Below are positions 30,441 to 37,725 of a stretch of 37,725 nucleotides of DNA, piece after piece (the first letter of the stretch is position 1; every line of letters starts with the position of its first letter). The translations under genes and the position numbers were made by a program. The notes beneath the pieces are model-generated. The model was not told the origin of the DNA. It saw only the letters and a program-made list of their open reading frames with translations, and ran no database searches. This stretch comes from Candidatus Acidiferrales bacterium (GTDB lineage Bacteria > Acidobacteriota > Terriglobia > Acidiferrales > UBA7541), in the NCBI GenBank assembly GCA_031296075.1, contig JARLGK010000208.1, positions 1 to 37,725 of the forward strand. The letters run 5' to 3'.

Positions 30441-31148
30441 CTACGCGGGAGGCTGGTCGCGCAGAAAGGTGCGGTCGTAGAGGACTCCGGCAATAACGCC
30501 GCCGAGGAGGGGGCCGGCCCAATAGACGCCGTGGTTCTGCCAGTGGCTTGTGGCCAGCGCTGGCCCGAACGCGCGAGCTGGGTTCATGGCGGCGCCCGTG
30601 AAAGGGCCGCCGAAGAGAGTGTCCATGGTGATCGTCAGGCCGATGGCGAAGCCGGCAATCTTGCTAAACGCGCCTTTCGTATCCGCCGCGGTGGCGAAGA
30701 AGACGAATACAAGGAAGAACGTCAGGACGGCCTCCAGCGCGATGCCGTGCGCCCGAGTAAAGTCGCCGCCGAGGTCGGGTGTGATCGAACCGAGGGCCTT
30801 TGCGGTCCAAGTGGTGTCCGGGATCGCAACCTTGATCACGTAGGCCGCTGTCGTGGCGCCAAGCAGCTGCGCGATCCAGTAGGACACGCTGTGCCGCGTG
30901 CTCAAACGCCGAGTGACCCAGAGTCCGATGGTAATCGCGGGATTGAAATGACCGCCGGAGATATGCCCGAGCGCCATGACCATGACGCCGAAGGCGAGTC
31001 CGCTGGCGATGGCGACGCCCAGCAACCCCAGGCCGCTCTGGCCCGTCGAGGTCAGATATTGATCCGTGCAGATCGAGCCGGCGCCGATGAAGACGAGGGT
31101 GAACGCGCCGATGAATTCGGCGACGAGCTTCTGCGGAAGATTGTACAT
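30441..31148 (-). CDS. Aquaporin / MIP family channel
   Basis: Two NPA motifs: GGHFNPAITIGLWV and GAAMNPARAFGPAL; six hydrophobic segments. Confidence 0.95.
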   Translation of the reverse strand: MYNLPQKLVAEFIGAFTLVFIGAGSICTDQYLTSTGQSGLGLLGVAIASGLAFGVMVMALGHISGGHFNPAITIGLWVTRRLSTRHSVSYWIAQLLGATTAAYVIKVAIPDTTWTAKALGSITPDLGGDFTRAHGIALEAVLTFFLVFVFFATAADTKGAFSKIAGFAIGLTITMDTLFGGPFTGAAMNPARAFGPALATSHWQNHGVYWAGPLLGGVIAGVLYDRTFLRDQPPA

Positions 31149-31260
31149 GCGCGCCCTCCTCGACCGCGCGGATTCTACTGGATTGGATAAAGGGAGTCAA
31201 AGAATCGCAAGTTTGGACTCCGCTCACAATCACTCGTCGCTCGTCAAGCTACGACGACTT

Positions 31261-31400
31261 TGTGGAGTGCGGGAGCTTACTCCCGCTGTTCTTGGGCGAA
31301 GCTCGCTTCGCCCAATCCAAGGCGTTCCCGAACGAGTGCAGCGCGCACGGGCAGGCCCGTGCGGCAGACAGCGGCGGGCGGCAAACTGCCGCACTCCACA
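31261..31400. mobile_element. MITE-like nested-hairpin element with 12-bp perfect terminal inverted repeats
   Basis: tgtggagtgcgg (31261-31272) / ccgcactccaca (31389-31400); internal hairpins cgggag-ctta-ctcccg, ttgggcgaagc-tc-gcttcgcccaa (31292-31315), gcacgggc-ag-gcccgtgc. Confidence 0.65.
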
Positions 31401-31534
31401 TAGGCTGAGGTGAAAGGGGAGCGAGGCGAATGGCGGCTCCATGCCAAGGTCGCGCGCCGGGCGTAGCCGTGCTACGCCCCTACACAACACAGAGACGTTC
31501 TTACTTGCGGCCCGGGCGCTATTGCGGCGAAGCG

Positions 31535-32479
31535 TTAGCGGACGGCGGCGCTGGGGACGTTCACCGACGATAGCCAGCCGTGACGATCGGGCGTCTTGCC
31601 GCTGGTGATGGCGAAAAAATCATCCTGGAGTCGTTTTGTGATGGGGCCGCGCGCGCCGGCGCCGATCTTGATGCGGTCAATCGAGCGAACCGGTGTGACT
31701 TCGGCGGCGGTGCCGCAGAAAAAGACCTCGTCCGCGATGTAGAGCATCTCGCGTGGAATCACCTGTTCGCCGACGGGAATGCCCATGTCATGGCAGAGTT
31801 TCATAATCGAATCGCGCGTGATGCCGGGCAGGGCGGAGTTCGCAAGCGGCGGAGTCGAGACGGAGCCGTTCATCACCACGAAAATGTTTTCGCCGGAGCC
31901 TTCGCTCACGTAGCCGTTTGTGTCGAGCGCGATGCCTTCTTCGTAGCCGTTCACTTTGGCTTCCATTCGAATCAGCTGTGAATTCATGTAGTTTGCGGCG
32001 GCCTTGGCCATTTGCGGAAGCGTGTTGGGCGCCGGGCGGTTCCACGAGCTGACGCAGACGTCCACGCCGGAGCGCAGCGCTTCTTCGCCGAGATATTTTC
32101 CCCATTCCCAACAGGCGAGATAGACCTCGATCGGATTGTTTTGCGGGTTCACGCCCGCATCGCCGTAGCCACGCAGCACGATGGGACGCACATAGCACGC
32201 GGGCACTTTGTTGACGCGCACCAGATCGATGCTGGCTTGGCAGAGCGCGTCGAGCGTGTAGGGAACTTCCATCCGATAGATGTACGCGGAGTTGATCAGG
32301 CGCTGCATGTGCTCGCGGAGACGGAAGATCGAGGGGCCCTGCGGCGCGTCGTAGCAACGGATGCCTTCGAAGACCGCCGAGCCGTAGCTGACGACGTGCG
32401 AAAGCACGTGGATCGTGGCGTCGTCCCAGTTGATGAATTTTCCGTTGTGCCAGATTTTCTCGGTCTTGGGCAGGCTCAT
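31535..32479 (-). CDS. ilvE: Branched-chain amino acid aminotransferase
   Basis: IWHNGKFINWDDATIHVLSHVVSYGSAVFEGIRCYDAPQGPSIFRLREHMQRL; ANYMNSQLIRMEAKVNGYEEGIALDTNGYVSEGSGENIFVV; start MSLPKTEK. Confidence 0.95.
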   Translation of the reverse strand: MSLPKTEKIWHNGKFINWDDATIHVLSHVVSYGSAVFEGIRCYDAPQGPSIFRLREHMQRLINSAYIYRMEVPYTLDALCQASIDLVRVNKVPACYVRPIVLRGYGDAGVNPQNNPIEVYLACWEWGKYLGEEALRSGVDVCVSSWNRPAPNTLPQMAKAAANYMNSQLIRMEAKVNGYEEGIALDTNGYVSEGSGENIFVVMNGSVSTPPLANSALPGITRDSIMKLCHDMGIPVGEQVIPREMLYIADEVFFCGTAAEVTPVRSIDRIKIGAGARGPITKRLQDDFFAITSGKTPDRHGWLSSVNVPSAAVR

Positions 32480-32629
32480 GAATCTCTCCGCACCATGCAA
32501 AGAAACTTTTATAGGTCTCTAGAAGCGAAATTATAGCACAGGCATTTTCAAGAGCAGGGGCGGCATGTCGCGGAACGTGCGTAAAACGCGGCCAATTTGG
32601 CCTTCGGCGTAACCGCCTGACGAGCGCCT

Positions 32630-33757
32630 TCAGTCGGTGTGGTCGTCGGGTTCTTCGCGGTCCGGGCCGGCGATGCCGGAGATCCGGCCCCACGCGCTGG
32701 TCTTCCAGTTGTCCGCGATTTCCGTCGCGAGAATCCACGGAGGAACCTCCATATAGAGGAAACGCGAAAGAGCATGGAGGTACGGCTCGTACATCGCGCG
32801 GAGATCCGCGAGCTTCTTGTGCGAGGCTTCGTCGTCGCGAAGCTTAAAGCCGCACTTTGTGAGGGCGGCGCGCAGGCGCGCGAGCTCCGCGGGGGGCAAG
32901 CGGTTGTCCCGGTGATTGGGCGGAGGCTCGTTGAATAACTGCGCGAGATCTACAACCGTGTGGCGGCACATCGCGAACGTGAGCCGCGCCTGCCGCGAGG
33001 ACGTGCTTTCCACGAAGGCAAGCAAGAAACTGCACGTGTCGAGAATCGCCGTCAGCGAAGCGAGCCACGATTCGTTGGTGTGCTGCGAACGGAAATAACA
33101 AACGCTGGGATAAGAAACGTGGCTCTCCAGAATGTCGGCGGAAGATCGCTCCCAGTCATGCAGGAGTTCTTCCAGCGCTTCCGCTCCGCGCGGCCCCGAA
33201 TGACGCCGCAGAAGTTCCGCCGCGGTGGGAGGCGAACCTGCGCGCGCGTCCAGCAAAACGATATTCACTTCGCGGCGGGAGAATGCCTGATAGATCACCG
33301 GCAAATAGCTCAGAACGAGCGCGAGGAAGCCGAATCCGATCCCGCTCTCGAATACGACCATGAAACGCTCCGGCCAGGTGTGCGGAATCACGTCGCCGAG
33401 GCCGAGCGTGAACATTGTCGTGCCGCTCATGTAGAGGGAGGTCTCAAATGTAGGGTGCGTCGAGTCCCGCGCAGCGACGCTGTGATACATCAACCCGAAG
33501 CCGAAAATAATCGCGGCGGCCCAGACCGCGAACAGAATCAGGATCGAAAGCGGGCCGTAGAAGCTGAGAAACGTCTCACGGGATTTCGCGTCCTTGAAGC
33601 GGTGGGCCAGCGCTCTCCACGGAATCCACGTGCTGCGATATACGAGGACCGCCATTCGAAAGCGGCGCCGCACCCGGCGCGGGAGAATGACGGTTTCGAA
33701 CGCCTCCCACAGGACGATCGCAATGATCAGCACGCCCGACACAGCTGGAAAAATCAT
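32630..33757 (-). CDS. Potassium channel-like membrane protein (2TM ion channel)
   Basis: Hydrophobic segments flanking pore-like SGTTMFTLGLGDVIPHTWPERFMVV; large cytoplasmic C-terminus; ATGA overlap with the OsmC gene. Confidence 0.75.
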   Translation of the reverse strand: MIFPAVSGVLIIAIVLWEAFETVILPRRVRRRFRMAVLVYRSTWIPWRALAHRFKDAKSRETFLSFYGPLSILILFAVWAAAIIFGFGLMYHSVAARDSTHPTFETSLYMSGTTMFTLGLGDVIPHTWPERFMVVFESGIGFGFLALVLSYLPVIYQAFSRREVNIVLLDARAGSPPTAAELLRRHSGPRGAEALEELLHDWERSSADILESHVSYPSVCYFRSQHTNESWLASLTAILDTCSFLLAFVESTSSRQARLTFAMCRHTVVDLAQLFNEPPPNHRDNRLPPAELARLRAALTKCGFKLRDDEASHKKLADLRAMYEPYLHALSRFLYMEVPPWILATEIADNWKTSAWGRISGIAGPDREEPDDHTD

Positions 33758-34185
33758 GCTCCCTGCTCCAGGGTCGCCATCATCGTGATTTCCGCCTTCA
33801 ACAGTCGGGACACCGGGCAATTGGCTTTCGCGCTGGCGGCGGCTGATTCAAAGGCCGAGGCCGAAATGCCGGGAACTTTCGCGGCGACTTCGAGATGAAC
33901 GCGCGAAATCGTCCAGCCGGCATCGAGCTTTTCGAGCGACACGGTGGCCTTGGTGCGAAGGTTTTCCGGCGTGAAGTTCATGGTGCTGAGCTGGGCGGAT
34001 AGCGCCATGGTGAAGCAACCGGCGTGGGCTGCGGCAATCAGTTCTTCAGGATTTGTGCCCTGGCCGTTTTCGAACCGTGTGGAGAAGGAATACGGCGTGC
34101 CGGAAAGAACGCCGCTCGCGGTGGAAATCGTTCCCTTTCCCTCTTTCAGAGTGCCGTTCCAGACAGCCGTGGCCGCTCGTTGCAT
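33754..34185 (-). CDS. OsmC-family peroxiredoxin
   Basis: TNPEELIAAAHAGCFTMALSAQL and ANCPVSRLLKAEI retain both catalytic Cys; start MQRAATAVWNG. Confidence 0.93.
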   Translation of the reverse strand: MQRAATAVWNGTLKEGKGTISTASGVLSGTPYSFSTRFENGQGTNPEELIAAAHAGCFTMALSAQLSTMNFTPENLRTKATVSLEKLDAGWTISRVHLEVAAKVPGISASAFESAAASAKANCPVSRLLKAEITMMATLEQGA

Positions 34186-34214
34186 GAAGTGGGACCCCCG
34201 TGCGGATGAAATCC

Positions 34215-35192
34215 TTAAGGAATCAGAACGATTTTCCCGTAGGCACCCGCTTCCATCACGGCTATATGTGAGCGAGCGGCTTCGGCTAGCGGAATCTCCT
34301 GCCCGACAATGGGACGTAGAGTCTTGTTCTCGAGACCCGCGACAAGCGTCGAGTGGATGCTGACGATTTCCTCGGTCGTCGCGTTCCACATGCTCATGCC
34401 CAGGATGGACGCATCGCGCGTCATCGTGTGGCGCGCGTCAATTTTAACGGGCCCGCGACTGCCCACCACGACGACGCGTCCCTTGGGAGCAAGAATAGGG
34501 AGATCGCGCCCGAGATTCGCATTCGCGAGCATTTCGAGAATTACATCGTAGCCACGGCCGCCGGTCAGCGCCAGGGCTTCGTCGAAGTGGCCGGGCGCTT
34601 TGTGGTCGAGAATTTCATGTGCGCCTTCCGCCGCGACCAATTGGCGTCCGCGGTCGGAGCCAACCGTGCCGACGACGCGCAGCCCAGCCGCCCGCGCGAG
34701 CTGCACGGCTGCGATTCCCACAGCTCCGCTCGCGCCGTGAACCAGGACCGTCTCGCCCCCGCGCGCATTCGCGCGATGAAAGAGCGCACGAAAGGCGGTG
34801 GAGTAAGGAATATTCATGGCCGCGCCCTGCGCAAACGATACGCTTGCCGGCAGCGGGAAAACGAATCGCTCGTCGCAAAGCGATTGCTCCGCATACGCGC
34901 CGCTCAGGCTGCCGGCGATGTACACACGATCGCCCGGCTTGAATCGCGCCGCCTCTTTAGTATTCAAGGCGGGGCCGACGGACTCAACCGTACCGGCTCC
35001 ATCCGTGCCCGGCGTATACGGCAGCGAAGGCTTTCGCGGGTACGTTCCCGCTCGCATGTAGGTCTCGACCGGGTTGACGCCGATGGCGCGCAGACGCACG
35101 ACAACTTGTCCGGCGCCTGGCTTCAGGTCAGGAACTTCCTCAACCTTCATAACTTCCGGTCCGCCGAATTCCTTGATGCGAATTGCCTTCAT
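34215..35192 (-). CDS. NADPH:quinone oxidoreductase (zeta-crystallin-like MDR)
   Basis: MKAIRIKEFGGPEVMKVEEVPDLKPGAGQVVVRLRAIGVNPVETYMRAGTY; VLVHGASGAVGIAAVQLARAAGLRVVGTVGS. Confidence 0.95.
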   Translation of the reverse strand: MKAIRIKEFGGPEVMKVEEVPDLKPGAGQVVVRLRAIGVNPVETYMRAGTYPRKPSLPYTPGTDGAGTVESVGPALNTKEAARFKPGDRVYIAGSLSGAYAEQSLCDERFVFPLPASVSFAQGAAMNIPYSTAFRALFHRANARGGETVLVHGASGAVGIAAVQLARAAGLRVVGTVGSDRGRQLVAAEGAHEILDHKAPGHFDEALALTGGRGYDVILEMLANANLGRDLPILAPKGRVVVVGSRGPVKIDARHTMTRDASILGMSMWNATTEEIVSIHSTLVAGLENKTLRPIVGQEIPLAEAARSHIAVMEAGAYGKIVLIP

Positions 35193-35266
35193 GGCTGCTC
35201 AGGTTCCTCAGGGTTCGATGCCGGCCGGGTTCGAGCGGATTCCGCGATTTTCGCCGCTCCGCGGAA

Positions 35267-36172
35267 TTATTTATCCGCGGGGGATTGTCGAGCGCCGGAA
35301 GGCGTCATTCTCAGCGTCTGGTAATTCGTGTTCACGCGGTTGAGTCTTGTGCCCCACACGCTTTCCCACGTCCCGAACAGCAGAAAAGGCACCAGCGCCG
35401 CGAGCACCCAGAGCTTGGCGCGGCGGGGCAACTTGGCTTCCGGTTCCCAACGGAAAAGTTGGCGCGAAACTTCAAACGCGACCCAAAAACCAAGAGCGAG
35501 CGCCAGGAAATCCTCAAGCACTTCGTAGGGCGTCGAGGCTTTCGTGGCGGCGGATTCCAGGCCCGTGGCCAAATATTGCGCGGGAATAAACAGCGCCACT
35601 CGCTGCATCCACTGAGGAAAAATCGCGAGCGGAATCGTGGCTCCGGAGAGAAAAAGAAACGCCATCCAGATGAGGTTATTGATCATCTGCGTTTCCTGCA
35701 TGGTGTTGGTTACGCTCGCGACGATCAATCCGAGCGAGGAAAACGTCGCCGACCCGATCGTCACCAGCACGAAAATGGCCCAGAGATTTCCCCACGATTG
35801 CATGTGAAGCACCCAGCGGCAGACCAAAATCTCAATCACAACCACGGGCAGCGCCATGAAGTAATTCGAAAGAATGCTGGATGCGAGCATCGGCCCCGCA
35901 CCCACCGGTGGAAGCCGGAAGCGACGCAAAATGCCCTGCTCGCGGAAGGTGACCAGCTGGACGCTCAATCCCCAGAAACTTCCCATCACCGTCGTGGTGA
36001 GCATGGCGCCGAGGATGTAGCCCACCCATTCCGTATGTCTGCCAAAGAAAACAACAGCGCCTACCAGGAAGATGAGCGGCATTGCCAGACTGAAGAAGAA
36101 AAAGGCGCGGTTGCGCATCGCCAGCCGGATGCGAATCTTGGTTAGAGTCCACGTGTGTTTCAAGGCGTTCAT
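35267..36172 (-). CDS. ABC-2 type transporter permease
   Basis: Six hydrophobic segments; FREQGILRRFRLPPV and NLIWMAFLFLSGATIPLAIFPQWMQRVALFIPAQYLATGL motifs. Confidence 0.92.
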   Translation of the reverse strand: MNALKHTWTLTKIRIRLAMRNRAFFFFSLAMPLIFLVGAVVFFGRHTEWVGYILGAMLTTTVMGSFWGLSVQLVTFREQGILRRFRLPPVGAGPMLASSILSNYFMALPVVVIEILVCRWVLHMQSWGNLWAIFVLVTIGSATFSSLGLIVASVTNTMQETQMINNLIWMAFLFLSGATIPLAIFPQWMQRVALFIPAQYLATGLESAATKASTPYEVLEDFLALALGFWVAFEVSRQLFRWEPEAKLPRRAKLWVLAALVPFLLFGTWESVWGTRLNRVNTNYQTLRMTPSGARQSPADK

Positions 36173-36190
36173 TTCAGTTTCACCATCGCG

Positions 36191-37111
36191 TTACTCGCGC
36201 AGCCGGCGGCCGGTCAATTCGATGAAGACGTCCTCGAGCGACGGAGAAAACATCTCCAGGCTTTGCAGCTCGTTGTTTTCCGCCTCGAGCTGTTTGACGA
36301 GCGCCACGATCGTTTGCGGCGGCCGCGCGGAATGCAGCACGTACATGCCCTCAAATTCGCGGGAGCTGGCGACGCCATCCAGGCGACCGAGCATCCCGTC
36401 GCTCAGCGGACGCGCGAGGCGGACCTCGATGCGCGTCGTCCCGGCGGATTTCTGCTTCAGCTCGCGGGGCGTGCCCTCCGCGATCACGCGGCCATGGTCC
36501 ACGATGGCGACCCGGTCGCACAGCCGCTCGGCTTCCTCGATATAGTGCGTGGTCAACAGAACGGTCTTCTTGCCGCGCTTGAGCTCCTCGATGATGTCGT
36601 AAATTTCGCGGCGCACCTGCGGATCGAGACCCGCTGTCGGCTCGTCCAGAAAGACGACCTCCGGATCGTTCACCAGCGCCATGGCCAGCGCCAATCGCTG
36701 CTTCTGCCCGCCGGAAAGATGGCTGTAGAATGCGTCGCGCTTTTCATCGAGCTGAAAACGCCGCAGGAGTTCATCTGTGTTCGCTCGTTTGCGATAGAAC
36801 TTCGCGAACAGCTCGATGGCTTCCTTCACCCGCAGTTTGTCCGGCAGAGCAGTCGACTGCAGGACCGCGCCGATTTTCTCCTTGAATTGATCTCCGCTCG
36901 TTTCCGGATCGAGTCCGCAAACGCGCACCTTGCCGCGATCCGGCGTACGCAGGCCCTCGAGAATTTCCACGCAGGATGTTTTCCCGGCGCCGTTTGGCCC
37001 GAGCAATCCGAAGACTTCGCCTTCCGCGACGGCAAAGCTCACGCCACGCACTGCCTCGACGGCGCCGTAGCTCTTGTAGAGGTCATCGACCTGTATGATT
37101 GGCTCGCCCAC
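36191..37111 (-). CDS. ABC transporter ATP-binding protein
   Basis: GLLGPNGAGKTSCVEILEGLRTPDRG; LSGGQKQRLALAMALVNDPEVVFLDEPTAGLDP; probable GTG start at 37111. Confidence 0.95.
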   Translation of the reverse strand: MGEPIIQVDDLYKSYGAVEAVRGVSFAVAEGEVFGLLGPNGAGKTSCVEILEGLRTPDRGKVRVCGLDPETSGDQFKEKIGAVLQSTALPDKLRVKEAIELFAKFYRKRANTDELLRRFQLDEKRDAFYSHLSGGQKQRLALAMALVNDPEVVFLDEPTAGLDPQVRREIYDIIEELKRGKKTVLLTTHYIEEAERLCDRVAIVDHGRVIAEGTPRELKQKSAGTTRIEVRLARPLSDGMLGRLDGVASSREFEGMYVLHSARPPQTIVALVKQLEAENNELQSLEMFSPSLEDVFIELTGRRLRE

Positions 37112-37172
37112 GGAATGAGTCCCTTTGCTTCGGGGGAACAATTCTATATCACAATCACGATGGCGGCGCGAA

Positions 37173-37508
37173 TCAGCTCGTCTTTGCGCGTCGGCGCCCC
37201 GCCGGTTTCTTTTTCGCCTTCGGCCACGCGTAACGCTGCATATCAATGCGGCGGCCTTCGATTGTCACGCCCTCGGTTTCAAGCAATCGCCGCTGCAGAC
37301 CGGCGTACGGTTCCCGAATGATCAGCCGCCCTCCCGCGCCGACCACGCGGTGCCACGGGATGCCTCGTCCGTTGGGGCACGCAGCCATGGCGTAACCCGC
37401 CGCTCGCGCACCGCCGCGAAGCCGGAGCGCTCGCGCCAGCTCACCATACGTGGTTACGCGCCCGCGCGGGATTTTTTTCACCAGCCGGTAGACGCGCTCC
37501 CAGGACAT
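37173..37508 (-). CDS. Alkyltransferase-like (ATL) / MGMT-family DNA-binding protein
   Basis: VYRLVKKIPRGRVTTYGELARALRL...AMAACPNGRGIPWHRVVGAGGRL; MGMT DNA-binding fold with Trp at the alkyl-acceptor Cys position. Confidence 0.9.
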   Translation of the reverse strand: MSWERVYRLVKKIPRGRVTTYGELARALRLRGGARAAGYAMAACPNGRGIPWHRVVGAGGRLIIREPYAGLQRRLLETEGVTIEGRRIDMQRYAWPKAKKKPAGRRRAKTS

Positions 37509-37725
37509 TCCTTCCGCTCCTTGCGGGCCACGGGCCCCCTCGATTCAGCATCCAAATGATTTCGATAGAGTTTGGCCTTCCCATTTACTTCGTCGGCCGG
37601 CGCAAACCCCCCATTTGCACTGAATGCGCGCAATGCCGAATTTCCTGCCAAGTAATAACCAATTGTATGCAACTTGGCGCCATCTGTTGCATCGTACCAT
37701 TGACGGTGTAGTGGATGGCCCATAC

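Noticed and set aside
32960-33898. 312-aa plus-strand ORF antisense to the K+ channel-like gene
   Set aside because: Charge-rich composition with no fold signature; antisense to a coherent membrane protein
37478-37723. 81-aa minus-strand ORF at the right edge
   Set aside because: Could be the C-terminus of a gene extending past the window or its upstream part, but no recognisable motif and overlaps the ATL start; not supported enough to call

Overview
High-GC bacterial chromosomal window, acidobacterium-like by gene content (inference: DUF6599/DUF6677-like proteins, VWA protein, CarboxypepD_reg protein). It is mostly housekeeping and envelope genes with a tRNA-Thr(CGT) at the left edge. I see no CRISPR array, prophage, transposase or rRNA. 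The most notable accessory locus is about 9.78-12.13 kb: (i) a secreted protein ending in LPRTAS + hydrophobic helix + RR...K tail, a sortase-type sorting signal; (ii) a secreted VWA-domain protein with an intact MIDAS motif; (iii) a class D-like sortase (TLITC, LAGHRD, conserved Arg) whose GTG start overlaps the VWA stop (GTGA). This looks like a compact dedicated substrate/VWA/sortase cassette in a presumably diderm bacterium, preceded by a roughly 600-nt non-coding stretch with strong local inverted repeats. Other points of interest: a divergent Hfq-like protein with a Pro-rich N-terminus, BshA, an alkyltransferase-like protein with PWHRV in place of PCHRV, a K+ channel-like protein with a TLGLGD filter, a truncated DinB remnant, a nested-hairpin MITE-like 140-bp element with 12-bp perfect terminal inverted repeats, a three-copy dispersed intergenic hairpin repeat, and a 34-bp perfect palindromic terminator.
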